Source: Parcubacteria group bacterium Gr01-1014_72
GTDB lineage: Bacteria > Patescibacteriota > Minisyncoccia > Phycocordibacterales > VMFH01
Assembly (NCBI GenBank): GCA_007375925.1
Contig: VMFH01000013.1
Span: 1 to 8,946 of the forward strand
DNA length: 8,946 nucleotides
Direction of reading: 5' to 3'
In this document: in pieces, positions 1 to 5,936 of the stretch
How positions within the stretch are numbered: the stretch's first letter is position 1
Layout of the letters: every line of letters starts with the position of its first letter
The notes under the pieces: model-generated
The model's input: only the letters and a program-made list of their open reading frames with translations
What the model was told of the DNA's origin: nothing
The model's database searches: none
Made by a program: the position numbers and the translations under genes

Positions 1-745
1 CGGGGTAGCTTGTAAACGCGAGCACCTCGCCAGTCGTAACGTCAAGCAAGACGCCGGCTCCCCCTTCAAAATGCGCCTCTCGCGCGAGCGAGGCGATAAA
101 TCCGTAGAGGGCGCTCGTAAGCGGCGCATCAAGAGAAAGCGTTACGGTTGCGCCGTCCACCGGCGGATTGAGAAGACTTTCTGAACGCACATTCCCGGTA
201 GCGTCCGTCTCCACAATTTTGAGGCCTCCCGTTCCGGCAAGCTCCCCATCAAAGAACTTCTCGGCGCCAGCGAGACCGATGTAGCGAGAGCTGTAGTAAT
301 TTCCAAAGCGATCCTTGAGAGGATACTTCAGATACCCGACCGCATGGGCTACGCCGACAATGTCGGCGTAGCGGCGCGAGGGAATGTCGGGATTCTTCAT
401 CCCCGGCGCATTATCAGCAAGCATGATGCCGCTCCGGTCATAGAGAACGCCACGCGCTCCAAAGAGGGGCGTGTGCTCCAGACGATTATCCTCGCTTGCC
501 GCCCGGTAACGATCTGCATTGGCCACCTGCAGTATCCACGTCTTACCGGTGAGGAGAAGCGCGATAAGCAAGAACACCAGAGCCGCGGAGAGAACGGTGG
601 CGGGAGTGATCGGCCGCTCAAAACGTCCCTCAAACTGGTGACGGTCAAACTGCGGCAAATTTGTGGCATCAAGAAGAACATCGTCGGGGTCTATCTCTCC
701 CCGCCCCCGTTCTATGCGCCTCGCTCTCTTTCGCCACCATCCCAT
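1..745 (-). CDS. mrdA: Penicillin-binding protein 2 (peptidoglycan transpeptidase of the rod complex), N-terminal 248 residues; 3' end cut by window
   Basis: Class B PBP that cross-links peptidoglycan during cell elongation, working with RodA, MreC and MreD. The frame stays open from the ATG at 745 to the window edge. A basic cytoplasmic N-terminus precedes one membrane segment (about residues 49-66). A PBP dimerisation domain follows, with SEDNRL at about 80-86 and RGVLYDRSG at 98-106. VAHAVGYL (132-139) and GLAGAEKFFDGEL then lead to the start of the transpeptidase domain (VTLSLD, then GAGVLLDVTTGEVLAF). The catalytic SxxK, SxN and KTG motifs would lie beyond the edge. Only about 36 residues separate RGVLYDRSG from HAVGYL, where Escherichia coli PBP2 has roughly 110, so the head subdomain appears to be missing. 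The ATG lies 3 nt after the mreD stop, in the same frame, with no Shine-Dalgarno. An alternative FtsI-type PBP is less likely given the mreBCD context. Confidence 0.9.
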   Translation of the reverse strand, partial: MGWWRKRARRIERGRGEIDPDDVLLDATNLPQFDRHQFEGRFERPITPATVLSAALVFLLIALLLTGKTWILQVANADRYRAASEDNRLEHTPLFGARGVLYDRSGIMLADNAPGMKNPDIPSRRYADIVGVAHAVGYLKYPLKDRFGNYYSSRYIGLAGAEKFFDGELAGTGGLKIVETDATGNVRSESLLNPPVDGATVTLSLDAPLTSALYGFIASLAREAHFEGGAGVLLDVTTGEVLAFTSYP

Positions 746-748
746 ATT

Positions 749-1099
749 TTAATAAAGGGTATTAAACCCTTTGTTCCGAGAGCGCTCGGACACCATGAAA
801 AACTTCGCTTCGCTCGTTTTTCGCGGCGCTCCTCGCTTGTCGGAATAGAAAATCATCCGCCGCTTGAGCGCTTCGGAGAACGCGAGCATCGCAACCGTCG
901 CGAGCGTACTGACAAAACGAAAGCCGAAAAAGAGAGGGGTATCGGCGCTCCACATGCTGTCCGTAAGAAGCGCGATAAGCGCCGCTTCATAGAAGTAGTT
1001 GAATCTGAAGGAAAGAGCGAGCGCGACAGGGGGAAGCGTCCACCACGGCAGGAGAAACGCGACTGCGGCTATGCCTACGATTGCAAAAAATCTCCTCAT
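749..1099 (-). CDS. mreD: Short MreD-like rod-shape membrane protein
   Basis: Small integral membrane protein of 116 residues between mreC and mrdA, the usual place of MreD, which in the family connects MreC with the PBP2/RodA synthase. Hydrophobic segments lie at about residues 4-20, 20-32, 35-50 and 56-76. After residue 78 the protein becomes strongly basic and polar. Typical MreD is about 160 residues with 5-6 membrane helices, so this one is short. The identification rests on position and hydrophobicity rather than on a sequence motif. The last ~25 codons are made almost entirely of three DNA hairpins and resemble translated repeat sequence, so the native C-terminus may have been replaced. 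The ATG follows the mreC stop after 2 nt, suggesting translational coupling. The TAA stop is 3 nt before the mrdA ATG. Confidence 0.7.
   Translation of the reverse strand: MRRFFAIVGIAAVAFLLPWWTLPPVALALSFRFNYFYEAALIALLTDSMWSADTPLFFGFRFVSTLATVAMLAFSEALKRRMIFYSDKRGAPRKTSEAKFFMVSERSRNKGFNTLY
754..822 (-). repeat. Three consecutive stem-loops inside the 3' end of mreD (possible inserted palindromic repeat)
   Basis: Three perfect inverted repeats follow one another. GAAAAAC at 797-803 pairs with GTTTTTC at 816-822. TCCGAG at 775-780 pairs with CTCGGA at 785-790 (4-nt loop). AAAGGGT at 754-760 pairs with ACCCTTT at 766-772 (5-nt loop). They occupy the last ~25 codons of mreD and end just before its stop. 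Density and position suggest a mobile palindromic element captured in frame; this is inference. They could also modulate mRNA stability between mreD and mrdA. There is no long U-tract on the minus strand after the last stem, so it is not a convincing terminator. Confidence 0.6.
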
Positions 1100-1101
1100 A
1101 G

Positions 1102-1917
1102 CTAGAACTCATTTCGGGCCGTTACAACTTCTACGAAGCGGAGCTCAAAAATATTGATGGGGCTTTTGAAGAGCACGCGCTGAAACGAGGATGTCTCGTC
1201 CGCCTCAATGAACTCCACAATGCCGACCATACCCTTCGTCGGTCCGCCGGGAAGGAAAATGCCCGCTCCGGCAACAACATCAGCCTCGCGGGGAATCTTC
1301 ATCTCAAAATTCCCCCCACCGCGGCCGATTGCATCAAACGCGACCGCCGTATTCTCTATGACGACGGGGAGCGTCTCGCCCGGAGTTGAAAAAAGCTTGA
1401 CGAGCGCGGTCCTCTTCCCCAGTCGCTCAATCCTCCCCAAAACGCTGTGCGGTGATGCGCCGACAAGATCTCCGACGTGAATTCCCTGCTCCTCGCCGGC
1501 ATCAATGAGGAGGGTATCATAGGGCGAGCGCGGCGGCGGCGCGAGCACATGCGCGAGCGCCCGTCTGCCGTTCGCCAGGTCAGTCCGCGAAAAGAAGAGT
1601 GCAACTTCGTTCGCTTCCTCGGCAAGAAACGGCAGAGCCCGCGCCTCCGTCTGCATCGCCGCCACACGGCTCCGCAACGCTTCGTTTTCAGCCCGCAGCC
1701 CCCTATTGCCGAGAAACATCGCACCGGCATCGCCGAGAAATCCCGTGAACGCATCGCGCGCATACCAGAACGGGCGCGCGATCGTGATCCCGGCCTGCGA
1801 CAGGAGGTCGGGCACAGTAAAATCAAGCGCGAGCGCCGCGAGAAGCGCGACTACGGGAAGAGTGAGGAGGAGCGCGCTCTTCCGACGCTTCAGATTAGAT
1901 GTGCGGAGGTACTTCAT
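1102..1917 (-). CDS. mreC: Rod shape-determining protein MreC
   Basis: Bitopic membrane scaffold that links cytoplasmic MreB to periplasmic or exocytoplasmic PBP2. The protein has a short basic cytoplasmic N-terminus and one membrane helix at about residues 14-31. A coiled coil runs from about 70 to 109 (GLRAENEALRSRVAAM and onward). The double beta-barrel region carries the family signature SPYDTLLIDAGEEQG (131-145) followed by VGDLV and LGRIERLG. At 271 residues it is a normal length. Two adjacent ATGs (1920 and 1917) are possible starts; the longer frame from 1953 would overlap mreB further and adds residues not expected before the basic N-terminus. The start overlaps the end of mreB by 23 nt in another frame, which suggests coupled translation. 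No clear Shine-Dalgarno is visible. Confidence 0.93.
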   Translation of the reverse strand: MKYLRTSNLKRRKSALLLTLPVVALLAALALDFTVPDLLSQAGITIARPFWYARDAFTGFLGDAGAMFLGNRGLRAENEALRSRVAAMQTEARALPFLAEEANEVALFFSRTDLANGRRALAHVLAPPPRSPYDTLLIDAGEEQGIHVGDLVGASPHSVLGRIERLGKRTALVKLFSTPGETLPVVIENTAVAFDAIGRGGGNFEMKIPREADVVAGAGIFLPGGPTKGMVGIVEFIEADETSSFQRVLFKSPINIFELRFVEVVTARNEF

Positions 1918-2971
1918 CATCGCTTTCAAGGAGCATATCCGCATGCTCGTCAAACTCTTCCAGAATGATGCCCGCGCCGCGCGCGACGGCGGTCAGGGGA
2001 TCGTCGGCGATGTGAACCGGAATTTTGATGCACTCGCTCAAAAATTCGCCGAATCCCTGAAGGAGCGCGCCCCCGCCGACGAGGTAGGCGCCGCGGTGCA
2101 TCACGTCGCCGAGAATTTCGGGCGGGGTCGTCTCCAACACTTCCTTGACGGCCTCAACGAGGACATCAACGGAAGCGGCAATGGCGTCGCGCACATCGGC
2201 ATCAGTGATGATAACTTCGCGCGGGAGCCCCGTAACGAGGTCTCTTCCCTTAATCGCCGCCTCAAGCGACGCGTCTCCCGGCCTCACCCGCCCGATGGCG
2301 ATCTTAACCTGCTCGGCTGTTTTTTCCCCGATGAGAATTTTGAACTCGCCGCGCACATAGGCGACAATATCTTCATTGAACTTGTCGCCGGCAATCTTGA
2401 GACTTTTTGAGCGCACGATGCCGCCTAAGGAGATGATTGCAATGTCCGTCGTTCCCCCACCGATGTCAATAATCATGTTCCCGATGGGCTCCTTCACGGG
2501 AAGGCGGATGCCGATCGCCGCCGCCACGGGCTCCTCAACGATGAAGACCTCGCGCGCGCCGTTGTTTCGCGTCGCGTCCCGCACCGCCCGCGTCTCAACA
2601 TTTGTGATACCCGAGGGAACGCCGACGATGACGCGGGGACCGAGGAGCTTGCGCGCCCCTCCTTCCGCCTTTTTGATGAGGTATGCGATCATCTCCTCCG
2701 TCACCTCAAAATCGGATATGACCCCGCCGACCAAGGGTCGCACCGCCATAATGTGTGTCGGGGTGCGCCCGAGCATCGCCCGCGCGGCGCTCCCCACGGC
2801 AACCACCTGCCCGCTCTTCTGATTCACCGCAACGACCGATGGCTCGTTTATCACAATGCCCGCCCCGCGCAGGTACACGAGCGTATTCGCCGTGCCGAGA
2901 TCAATACCGATGTCATTTGAGAGAAGTTTCCGCCACCGGCCAAAAAAGTTTTTCAGTTTCGGAATATCCAT
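1895..2971 (-). CDS. mreB: Rod shape-determining actin homologue MreB (cluster copy)
   Basis: Bacterial actin that polymerises as membrane-bound filaments and orients the elongation machinery. It has 358 residues. The N-terminal stretch MDIPKLKNFFGRWRKLL is amphipathic and likely a membrane anchor, as in other MreB proteins. Nucleotide-site motifs are present: phosphate-1 DLGTANT (24-30), VPSGIT (118-123), VEEPVAAAIG (145-154), phosphate-2 IDIGGGTTD (168-176) and the adenosine motif YLVGGGALLQG near 310. An acidic C-terminal tail overlaps mreC. The ATG is 3 nt after the proS stop, so the gene probably shares the proS transcript. Order mreB-mreC-mreD-mrdA is the standard elongation operon. This copy differs from the second MreB (7594-8607) in its N-terminal helix and acidic tail. 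Confidence 0.97.
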   Translation of the reverse strand: MDIPKLKNFFGRWRKLLSNDIGIDLGTANTLVYLRGAGIVINEPSVVAVNQKSGQVVAVGSAARAMLGRTPTHIMAVRPLVGGVISDFEVTEEMIAYLIKKAEGGARKLLGPRVIVGVPSGITNVETRAVRDATRNNGAREVFIVEEPVAAAIGIRLPVKEPIGNMIIDIGGGTTDIAIISLGGIVRSKSLKIAGDKFNEDIVAYVRGEFKILIGEKTAEQVKIAIGRVRPGDASLEAAIKGRDLVTGLPREVIITDADVRDAIAASVDVLVEAVKEVLETTPPEILGDVMHRGAYLVGGGALLQGFGEFLSECIKIPVHIADDPLTAVARGAGIILEEFDEHADMLLESDDEVPPHI

Positions 2972-2974
2972 ATC

Positions 2975-4225
2975 TCATGCAAAGGTGAACGTTGGGATAT
3001 CACTCTTCGGCACCAAAACAATGTGCTCCCTGCCCCGCTCCTTGAGCTCAATGCCTCCCTCCTTGAGTGAGCGCTCGCTCACCACCGCGCGGTACGGAAT
3101 ACCGATAAGGTCGGCATCGGCAAATTTTTCTCCGGCGCGCGCGTCTCGATCATCAAAGAGGACCGAAACGCCGCGCTCGGAGAGCGAGCGGTAGAGCTCC
3201 TCGGCCACGCCGCGCACCTCCTCCTTTCCCCCATCAACTGAGATGAGGTGCACCTCAAACGGACTCACGTTTCTCGGCCAGATAATGCCCGCAGAGTCGG
3301 AGTGAATCTCAACGACGGCGCCGATGAGGCGGGCGAGACCCAGCCCATAGCTCCCCATAATCGGGAACGCCTCCTTGCCGCCCTCATCGCGGTAGGTGAG
3401 GCGGAGGGCTTCAGCGAAGCGCGTGCCCAAAGAGAAGATGTTCCCAACCTCCACCGCCCTTTTCGGCGTCAGCGTCGCAGTGCCGCAGACGGGGCAGGTT
3501 TTCTGCTCATGCAAAATCTCCTCATTCACCGCGACGCGGCACTTCTCGCAGAGGTGAATCGTGTCCTCCCCCGCCTCCGTCACCGTCTGAAACTCATGCG
3601 AGTACTTTGAGAAGGTGCCTCCCGCCGCGAAGGTGAGAAACGTCTCTCCCCCGATACCCACCGCATCAAAAATATTGCGGTAGGCCCCCTTCACCTTCTC
3701 GTAGAACGCCTCGTGCTCCGGAAGGGTGCGGGAAAACGAGTACAGGTCCTTCATGAGAAACTCGCGGCAGCGCATGATGCCGCTCTTGGCGCGCGTTTCG
3801 TTTCGGAACTTCGTCTGAATCTGAAAGAGGGAGAGCGGGAGGTCGCGGAAGGAGTGCAGGTGAGTTTTAAGCATTGCGGTAATTGGTTCCTCATGTGTGA
3901 AGCCGAGCCCCACCTCGGTGCCGCTCTTCATCTTCGTCTTGAACCAATTGTCCACTCGCTCGTCATCCCATCGGTCTGTCGTCTGCCAGAGCACTCGGTT
4001 CTGGAGCGACGAGAAAAAAATTTCCTCCGCACCAAGCGTCTTCATTTCCTTCCGGATGATACCGCACACTTTTTCCAGGACGCGCAGACCAAGCGGCAGG
4101 AAGGAATACACACCGGCCATTTCCTTGTGCACGAAACCGCCGCGGATAAGAAACTGTGCATTCTTCGCGACTTCATCGGCGGGCGCCTCACGGCGCGTTT
4201 TGGTAAATAGGTGAGATTGGCGCAT
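2975..4225 (-). CDS. proS: Prolyl-tRNA synthetase, short form without the INS editing domain
   Basis: Class II aminoacyl-tRNA synthetase that charges tRNA-Pro in the cytoplasm. It has 416 residues compared with about 570 for the long bacterial form. Motif 1 region lies around 36-65, THEE at 110-113, motif 2 from about 139 to 164 (KFRNETRAKSGIMRCREF...), SHEFQTVTEAGED at 209-221, EVGNIFSLG at 259-267, and motif 3 GSYGLGLARLIGA at 291-303. The anticodon-binding domain spans about 323-416. Where the long form inserts the Ala-tRNA-Pro editing domain, this protein has a cysteine pair set, C226/C229 and C244/C247, likely a small zinc ribbon. Loss of INS is known in other compact ProRS proteins and implies editing in trans or none. 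It heads the proS-mreBCD-mrdA run. The ATG at 4225 has no clear Shine-Dalgarno. Confidence 0.96.
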   Translation of the reverse strand: MRQSHLFTKTRREAPADEVAKNAQFLIRGGFVHKEMAGVYSFLPLGLRVLEKVCGIIRKEMKTLGAEEIFFSSLQNRVLWQTTDRWDDERVDNWFKTKMKSGTEVGLGFTHEEPITAMLKTHLHSFRDLPLSLFQIQTKFRNETRAKSGIMRCREFLMKDLYSFSRTLPEHEAFYEKVKGAYRNIFDAVGIGGETFLTFAAGGTFSKYSHEFQTVTEAGEDTIHLCEKCRVAVNEEILHEQKTCPVCGTATLTPKRAVEVGNIFSLGTRFAEALRLTYRDEGGKEAFPIMGSYGLGLARLIGAVVEIHSDSAGIIWPRNVSPFEVHLISVDGGKEEVRGVAEELYRSLSERGVSVLFDDRDARAGEKFADADLIGIPYRAVVSERSLKEGGIELKERGREHIVLVPKSDIPTFTFA

Positions 4226-4290
4226 GATATTTTTCAGGGCGGAAGGAAATGTGCGTCAATCGTACAGGAAAAATAAGGTTTCCGCGATAC

Positions 4291-4318
4291 TTGACAAAAT
4301 TCTCCCTTATAGTAATCT
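4291..4318 (+). promoter_or_regulatory. Candidate sigma-70-type promoter for the plus-strand RNA
   Basis: A perfect -35 TTGACA (4291-4296) is followed after 16 nt by TAATCT (4313-4318), which keeps the three most conserved -10 positions (T, A and last T). The predicted start is near 4325. The match is strong at -35 and only moderate at -10. It points away from proS and into a segment that ends in a plus-strand terminator. Confidence 0.45.
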
Positions 4319-4470
4319 AGTTTTCATAAAGAGGAGTTTCGTAATTCACAGGTTGAGAACGAGTGGGGTGGGTACTTCAAAAAGGCAGAGCAGAAACAGC
4401 CGGGGGCGGTGGACTTTCTGCTGTCTCAAATTGCTGAAACTGAAGTCCAGGGTTAAAAAGTGTGAACCTC

Positions 4471-4499
4471 CGCACTTGGAGGCTCGGCCTCCAAGTGCG
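4471..4499. repeat. GC-rich 13-bp hairpin, copy 1 of an inverted pair
   Basis: CGCACTTGGAGGC (4471-4483) and GCCTCCAAGTGCG (4487-4499) are perfect complements around a TCG loop. Its core is the exact reverse complement of the hairpin at 4575-4593. It lies within the candidate plus-strand RNA, just before the terminator. Confidence 0.8.
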
Positions 4500-4528
4500 A
4501 GAAGTAGCCGGCCAAACTTCATTCGCCA

Positions 4529-4557
4529 ACGCTCCGATGCAAAATCGGAGCGTTTTT
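4529..4557 (+). terminator. Strong intrinsic terminator, plus strand
   Basis: A perfect 10-bp stem (ACGCTCCGAT at 4529-4538 with ATCGGAGCGT at 4544-4553) with a 5-nt loop runs directly into TTTTT (4553-4557) and further pyrimidines. On the minus strand no T-run follows, so the terminator is directional. Because no plus-strand protein gene lies upstream, it argues for a non-coding transcript. Confidence 0.85.
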
Positions 4558-4574
4558 CTTTTCCTTACCACCAC

Positions 4575-4593
4575 TTGGAGGCCGAGCCTCCAA
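4575..4593. repeat. GC-rich hairpin, copy 2, inverted relative to copy 1
   Basis: TTGGAGGC (4575-4582) and GCCTCCAA (4586-4593) flank a CGA loop. The 19-nt core is the reverse complement of the core at 4477-4495, showing that the two copies are in opposite orientation. The flank CCACTTGGAGG also resembles copy 1 (GCACTTGGAGG). The two copies bracket the plus-strand terminator. Confidence 0.8.
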
Positions 4594-4616
4594 AAAATAC
4601 CAAGGTTAAACCTTGG
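4592..4616 (-). terminator. Probable intrinsic terminator for the rseP transcript
   Basis: Read on the minus strand, palindrome copy A (4616-4600, CCAAGG...CCTTGG) is followed by TA and then six Ts (4597-4592). It lies about 110 nt downstream of the rseP stop. The other two palindrome copies lack such a T-run, so copy A is the most plausible end of the rseP mRNA. Confidence 0.6.
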
Positions 4617-4698
4617 CAGGGCACATAAATAAAGATACCGAGGTTTAACCTTGGTAAACGAAATCTGGTAAACCAAGTGCCAAGGTTTAACCTTGGCA
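4600..4698. repeat. Three copies of a CCAAGGTT-AACCTTGG palindrome
   Basis: Copy A is CCAAGGTT-a-AACCTTGG (4600-4616). Copy B is TACCGAGGTT-t-AACCTTGGTA (4636-4656), with one mismatch that becomes G-U in RNA. Copy C is TGCCAAGGTT-t-AACCTTGGCA (4678-4698). Centres lie at 4608, 4646 and 4688, spaced 38 and 42 nt. A and C are both followed by CAGG. A related fragment, CTGGTAAACCAAG, lies at 4665-4677. The cluster resembles bacterial interspersed palindromic (REP-like) elements; function unknown apart from copy A serving as a terminator stem. Confidence 0.8.
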
Positions 4699-4726
4699 GG
4701 AAAAAAGCTTGGTAGGAAAGGACATT

Positions 4727-5836
4727 TTACAATAGTTTTGCGATATCTTGGTATGTCACCGCAAGCATGAGGAGAAGAAGGAGCGCGAAGCCCACCGAAT
4801 TGACCGCCTGCATGACGCGTGGGTTGAAGGGCTTACGGCGGATTCCCTCAAGCGCGAGGAAAAAAAGCCGTCCGCCATCAAGCGCCGGAAACGGCAGGAG
4901 GTTTAAGACCGCGAGGTTAATTGAGATGAACGCGGTGAAAGAGAGGAGGTACACAATTCCGAGCTGACTCGCCTCGCCGACGAGCCCCGCAATGCCAATC
5001 GGTCCGGCAACCTGCGTCACATCGGCGACCCCGCGAATCGCATCCAGAGCAAATGTAGCGAGGCCGACCGCGACAGCAATGGTGAGGCGACCCGTCATGC
5101 GCGCCCCCTCGAGTACCGCACGCGGGAGCGGAAGCCGAAGGGTCACAACCTCTTCCATCACGACCCCAATCGCACTCTTCCCTCCTTCTGTAATGCCTTC
5201 CCGCGGCGTAACGAAGAGAGTGCCCACTGCTCCGCCGCGCTCATAGGTGAGAGAGAGTGTCTCACCGCCGCGAGGAGCGATGAACGACTGAACAACCTGC
5301 GGCGAGAGATTCGCGGCAGAGACGCCGTCGCCGCGCGTATCTGCGATACCGCGAATCACGTCTCCGGTGCGAAGGCCCGCCGCCCCCGCTGGAGAATCGG
5401 GAAGCACGCCAACCACCATGATGCGGGGTGCCGAGAGACTCGCTCCCTCGGGCACATCAGCCACTCCGGCGGGGTACCCCACCATAAATCCAATGGAGAT
5501 GAGAAACCACGAGAGCGCCATGTTGCCGAGTACGCCGGAGGCGAGTACGAGGGCCTGCACGGGGCGCTTCTTTCTTGTGATACTCTGCTCCAGCTTTTCT
5601 TCCGGGACCGACTGGAGCTCTGCGGGATCTTCGCCGAGAATCTTCACGAACCCGCCGAAAGGAATGAGATTGAGCGAATACACGGTCTCCCCCTTCCTGA
5701 AGGAAAACAGGCGGGGCGGAAATCCGAGTCCAAATTCATCAACACGGATGCCGGAAATCTTCGCCGCGAGAAAATGCCCAAGTTCATGCACAAAAACAAG
5801 AACGGCAAGAACCGCCAAAAAAAGTAGGATGGTCAT
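4727..5836 (-). CDS. rseP: RseP/RIP-type site-2 zinc metalloprotease
   Basis: Intramembrane protease that cleaves membrane-embedded substrates such as anti-sigma factors or leftover signal peptides. It has 369 residues. The first membrane helix carries the zinc motif HELGH (17-21). GGFVKILGED (about 61-70) is the conserved beta-hairpin region. A single PDZ domain covers about 130-215 (GVLPDSPAGAAGLRTGDVI). The third zinc ligand lies in NLLPFPALDGGRL (LDG at 319-321), followed by a C-terminal helix. One PDZ rather than the two of Escherichia coli RseP fits the SpoIVFB/RasP-like bacterial form. It lies 100 bp downstream of frr, with no uppS, cdsA or dxr in between. The ATG has no Shine-Dalgarno, and a weak promoter would make it leaderless. 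Confidence 0.95.
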   Translation of the reverse strand: MTILLFLAVLAVLVFVHELGHFLAAKISGIRVDEFGLGFPPRLFSFRKGETVYSLNLIPFGGFVKILGEDPAELQSVPEEKLEQSITRKKRPVQALVLASGVLGNMALSWFLISIGFMVGYPAGVADVPEGASLSAPRIMVVGVLPDSPAGAAGLRTGDVIRGIADTRGDGVSAANLSPQVVQSFIAPRGGETLSLTYERGGAVGTLFVTPREGITEGGKSAIGVVMEEVVTLRLPLPRAVLEGARMTGRLTIAVAVGLATFALDAIRGVADVTQVAGPIGIAGLVGEASQLGIVYLLSFTAFISINLAVLNLLPFPALDGGRLFFLALEGIRRKPFNPRVMQAVNSVGFALLLLLMLAVTYQDIAKLL

Positions 5837-5844
5837 ACAAAAAA

Positions 5845-5873
5845 TAAATAGAGAAGCATGAAATCCTAAACAA
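5845..5873 (-). promoter_or_regulatory. Weak candidate promoter for rseP
   Basis: TTGTTT (5873-5868), a 17-nt spacer and TATTTA (5850-5845) lie just before the rseP ATG at 5836. Each box matches consensus at only three of six positions, and AT-rich DNA gives such matches by chance. If real, transcription would start near 5838, giving a leaderless mRNA. Confidence 0.25.
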
Positions 5874-5936
5874 ATTCAAAATTCAAATGTTCAAAACTCA
5901 AAATCTTTCTACAACCTACCAGCTACAAGCTACAAG
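5871..5936 (-). repeat. Two adjacent degenerate heptanucleotide tandem repeats
   Basis: On the minus strand the frr stop is followed at once by CTTGTAG, CTTGTAG, CTGGTAG and GTTGTAG (5936-5909). After a short spacer come TTTTGAG, TTTTGAA, CATTTGAA, TTTTGAA and TTTG (5903-5871). The units are 7 nt (one is 8 nt). The block is AT-rich compared with the flanking genes. Each unit holds a stop triplet (TAG or TGA), and a 7-nt period moves it through all three frames. Such sequence could come from replication slippage or a dispersed repeat. Confidence 0.75.

Larger units (their letters stand above)
4325..4557 (+). ncRNA. Candidate structured non-coding RNA, family not recognised
   Basis: About 233 nt between a candidate promoter and a strong intrinsic terminator, with no credible reading frame. 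Nested pairings can be drawn: AGGTT (4350-4354) with AACCT (4465-4469); GG plus ACTTCA (4371-4379, one bulge) with TGAAGTCC (4441-4448); and GCAGAAA (4390-4396) with TTTCTGC (4415-4421). A 13-bp hairpin (4471-4499) and the terminator hairpin follow. I checked by eye for tmRNA, RNase P and small SRP signatures and saw none. The minus-strand leader of proS or readthrough from rseP would be antisense to it. It may be an independent small RNA or an antisense regulator; both are inference. Confidence 0.4.

Noticed and set aside
344..1105. Long plus-strand open frame of 253 codons
   Set aside because: It is antisense to mrdA, mreD and their junction, is rich in Arg/Lys/Pro/Ser with no recognisable domain, and the minus strand reads clear family motifs.
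4306..4311. Minus-strand TATAAG as -10 of proS
   Set aside because: No acceptable -35 is found at the proper distance. The proS promoter stays unidentified; transcription from upstream is also possible.
4291..4313. TTGACA with TATAGT (4308-4313) as a promoter
   Set aside because: The spacer would be only 11 nt, too short for sigma-70; TAATCT at 4313-4318 with 16 nt is preferred.
4224..4628. Plus-strand open frame of 134 codons in the rseP-proS gap
   Set aside because: Low-complexity basic composition, runs through two hairpins and a terminator, and has no ribosome-binding site or familiar motif. A structured RNA explains the segment better.
4377..4676. Minus-strand open frame of 99 codons in the rseP-proS gap
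   Set aside because: It consists largely of translated palindromic repeats (repeated PRxNLG-like stretches) and has no promoter or start signal.
4471..4698. CRISPR array
   Set aside because: Palindromic units are only 17-29 nt, with two unrelated families, irregular short spacing and no cas genes nearby.
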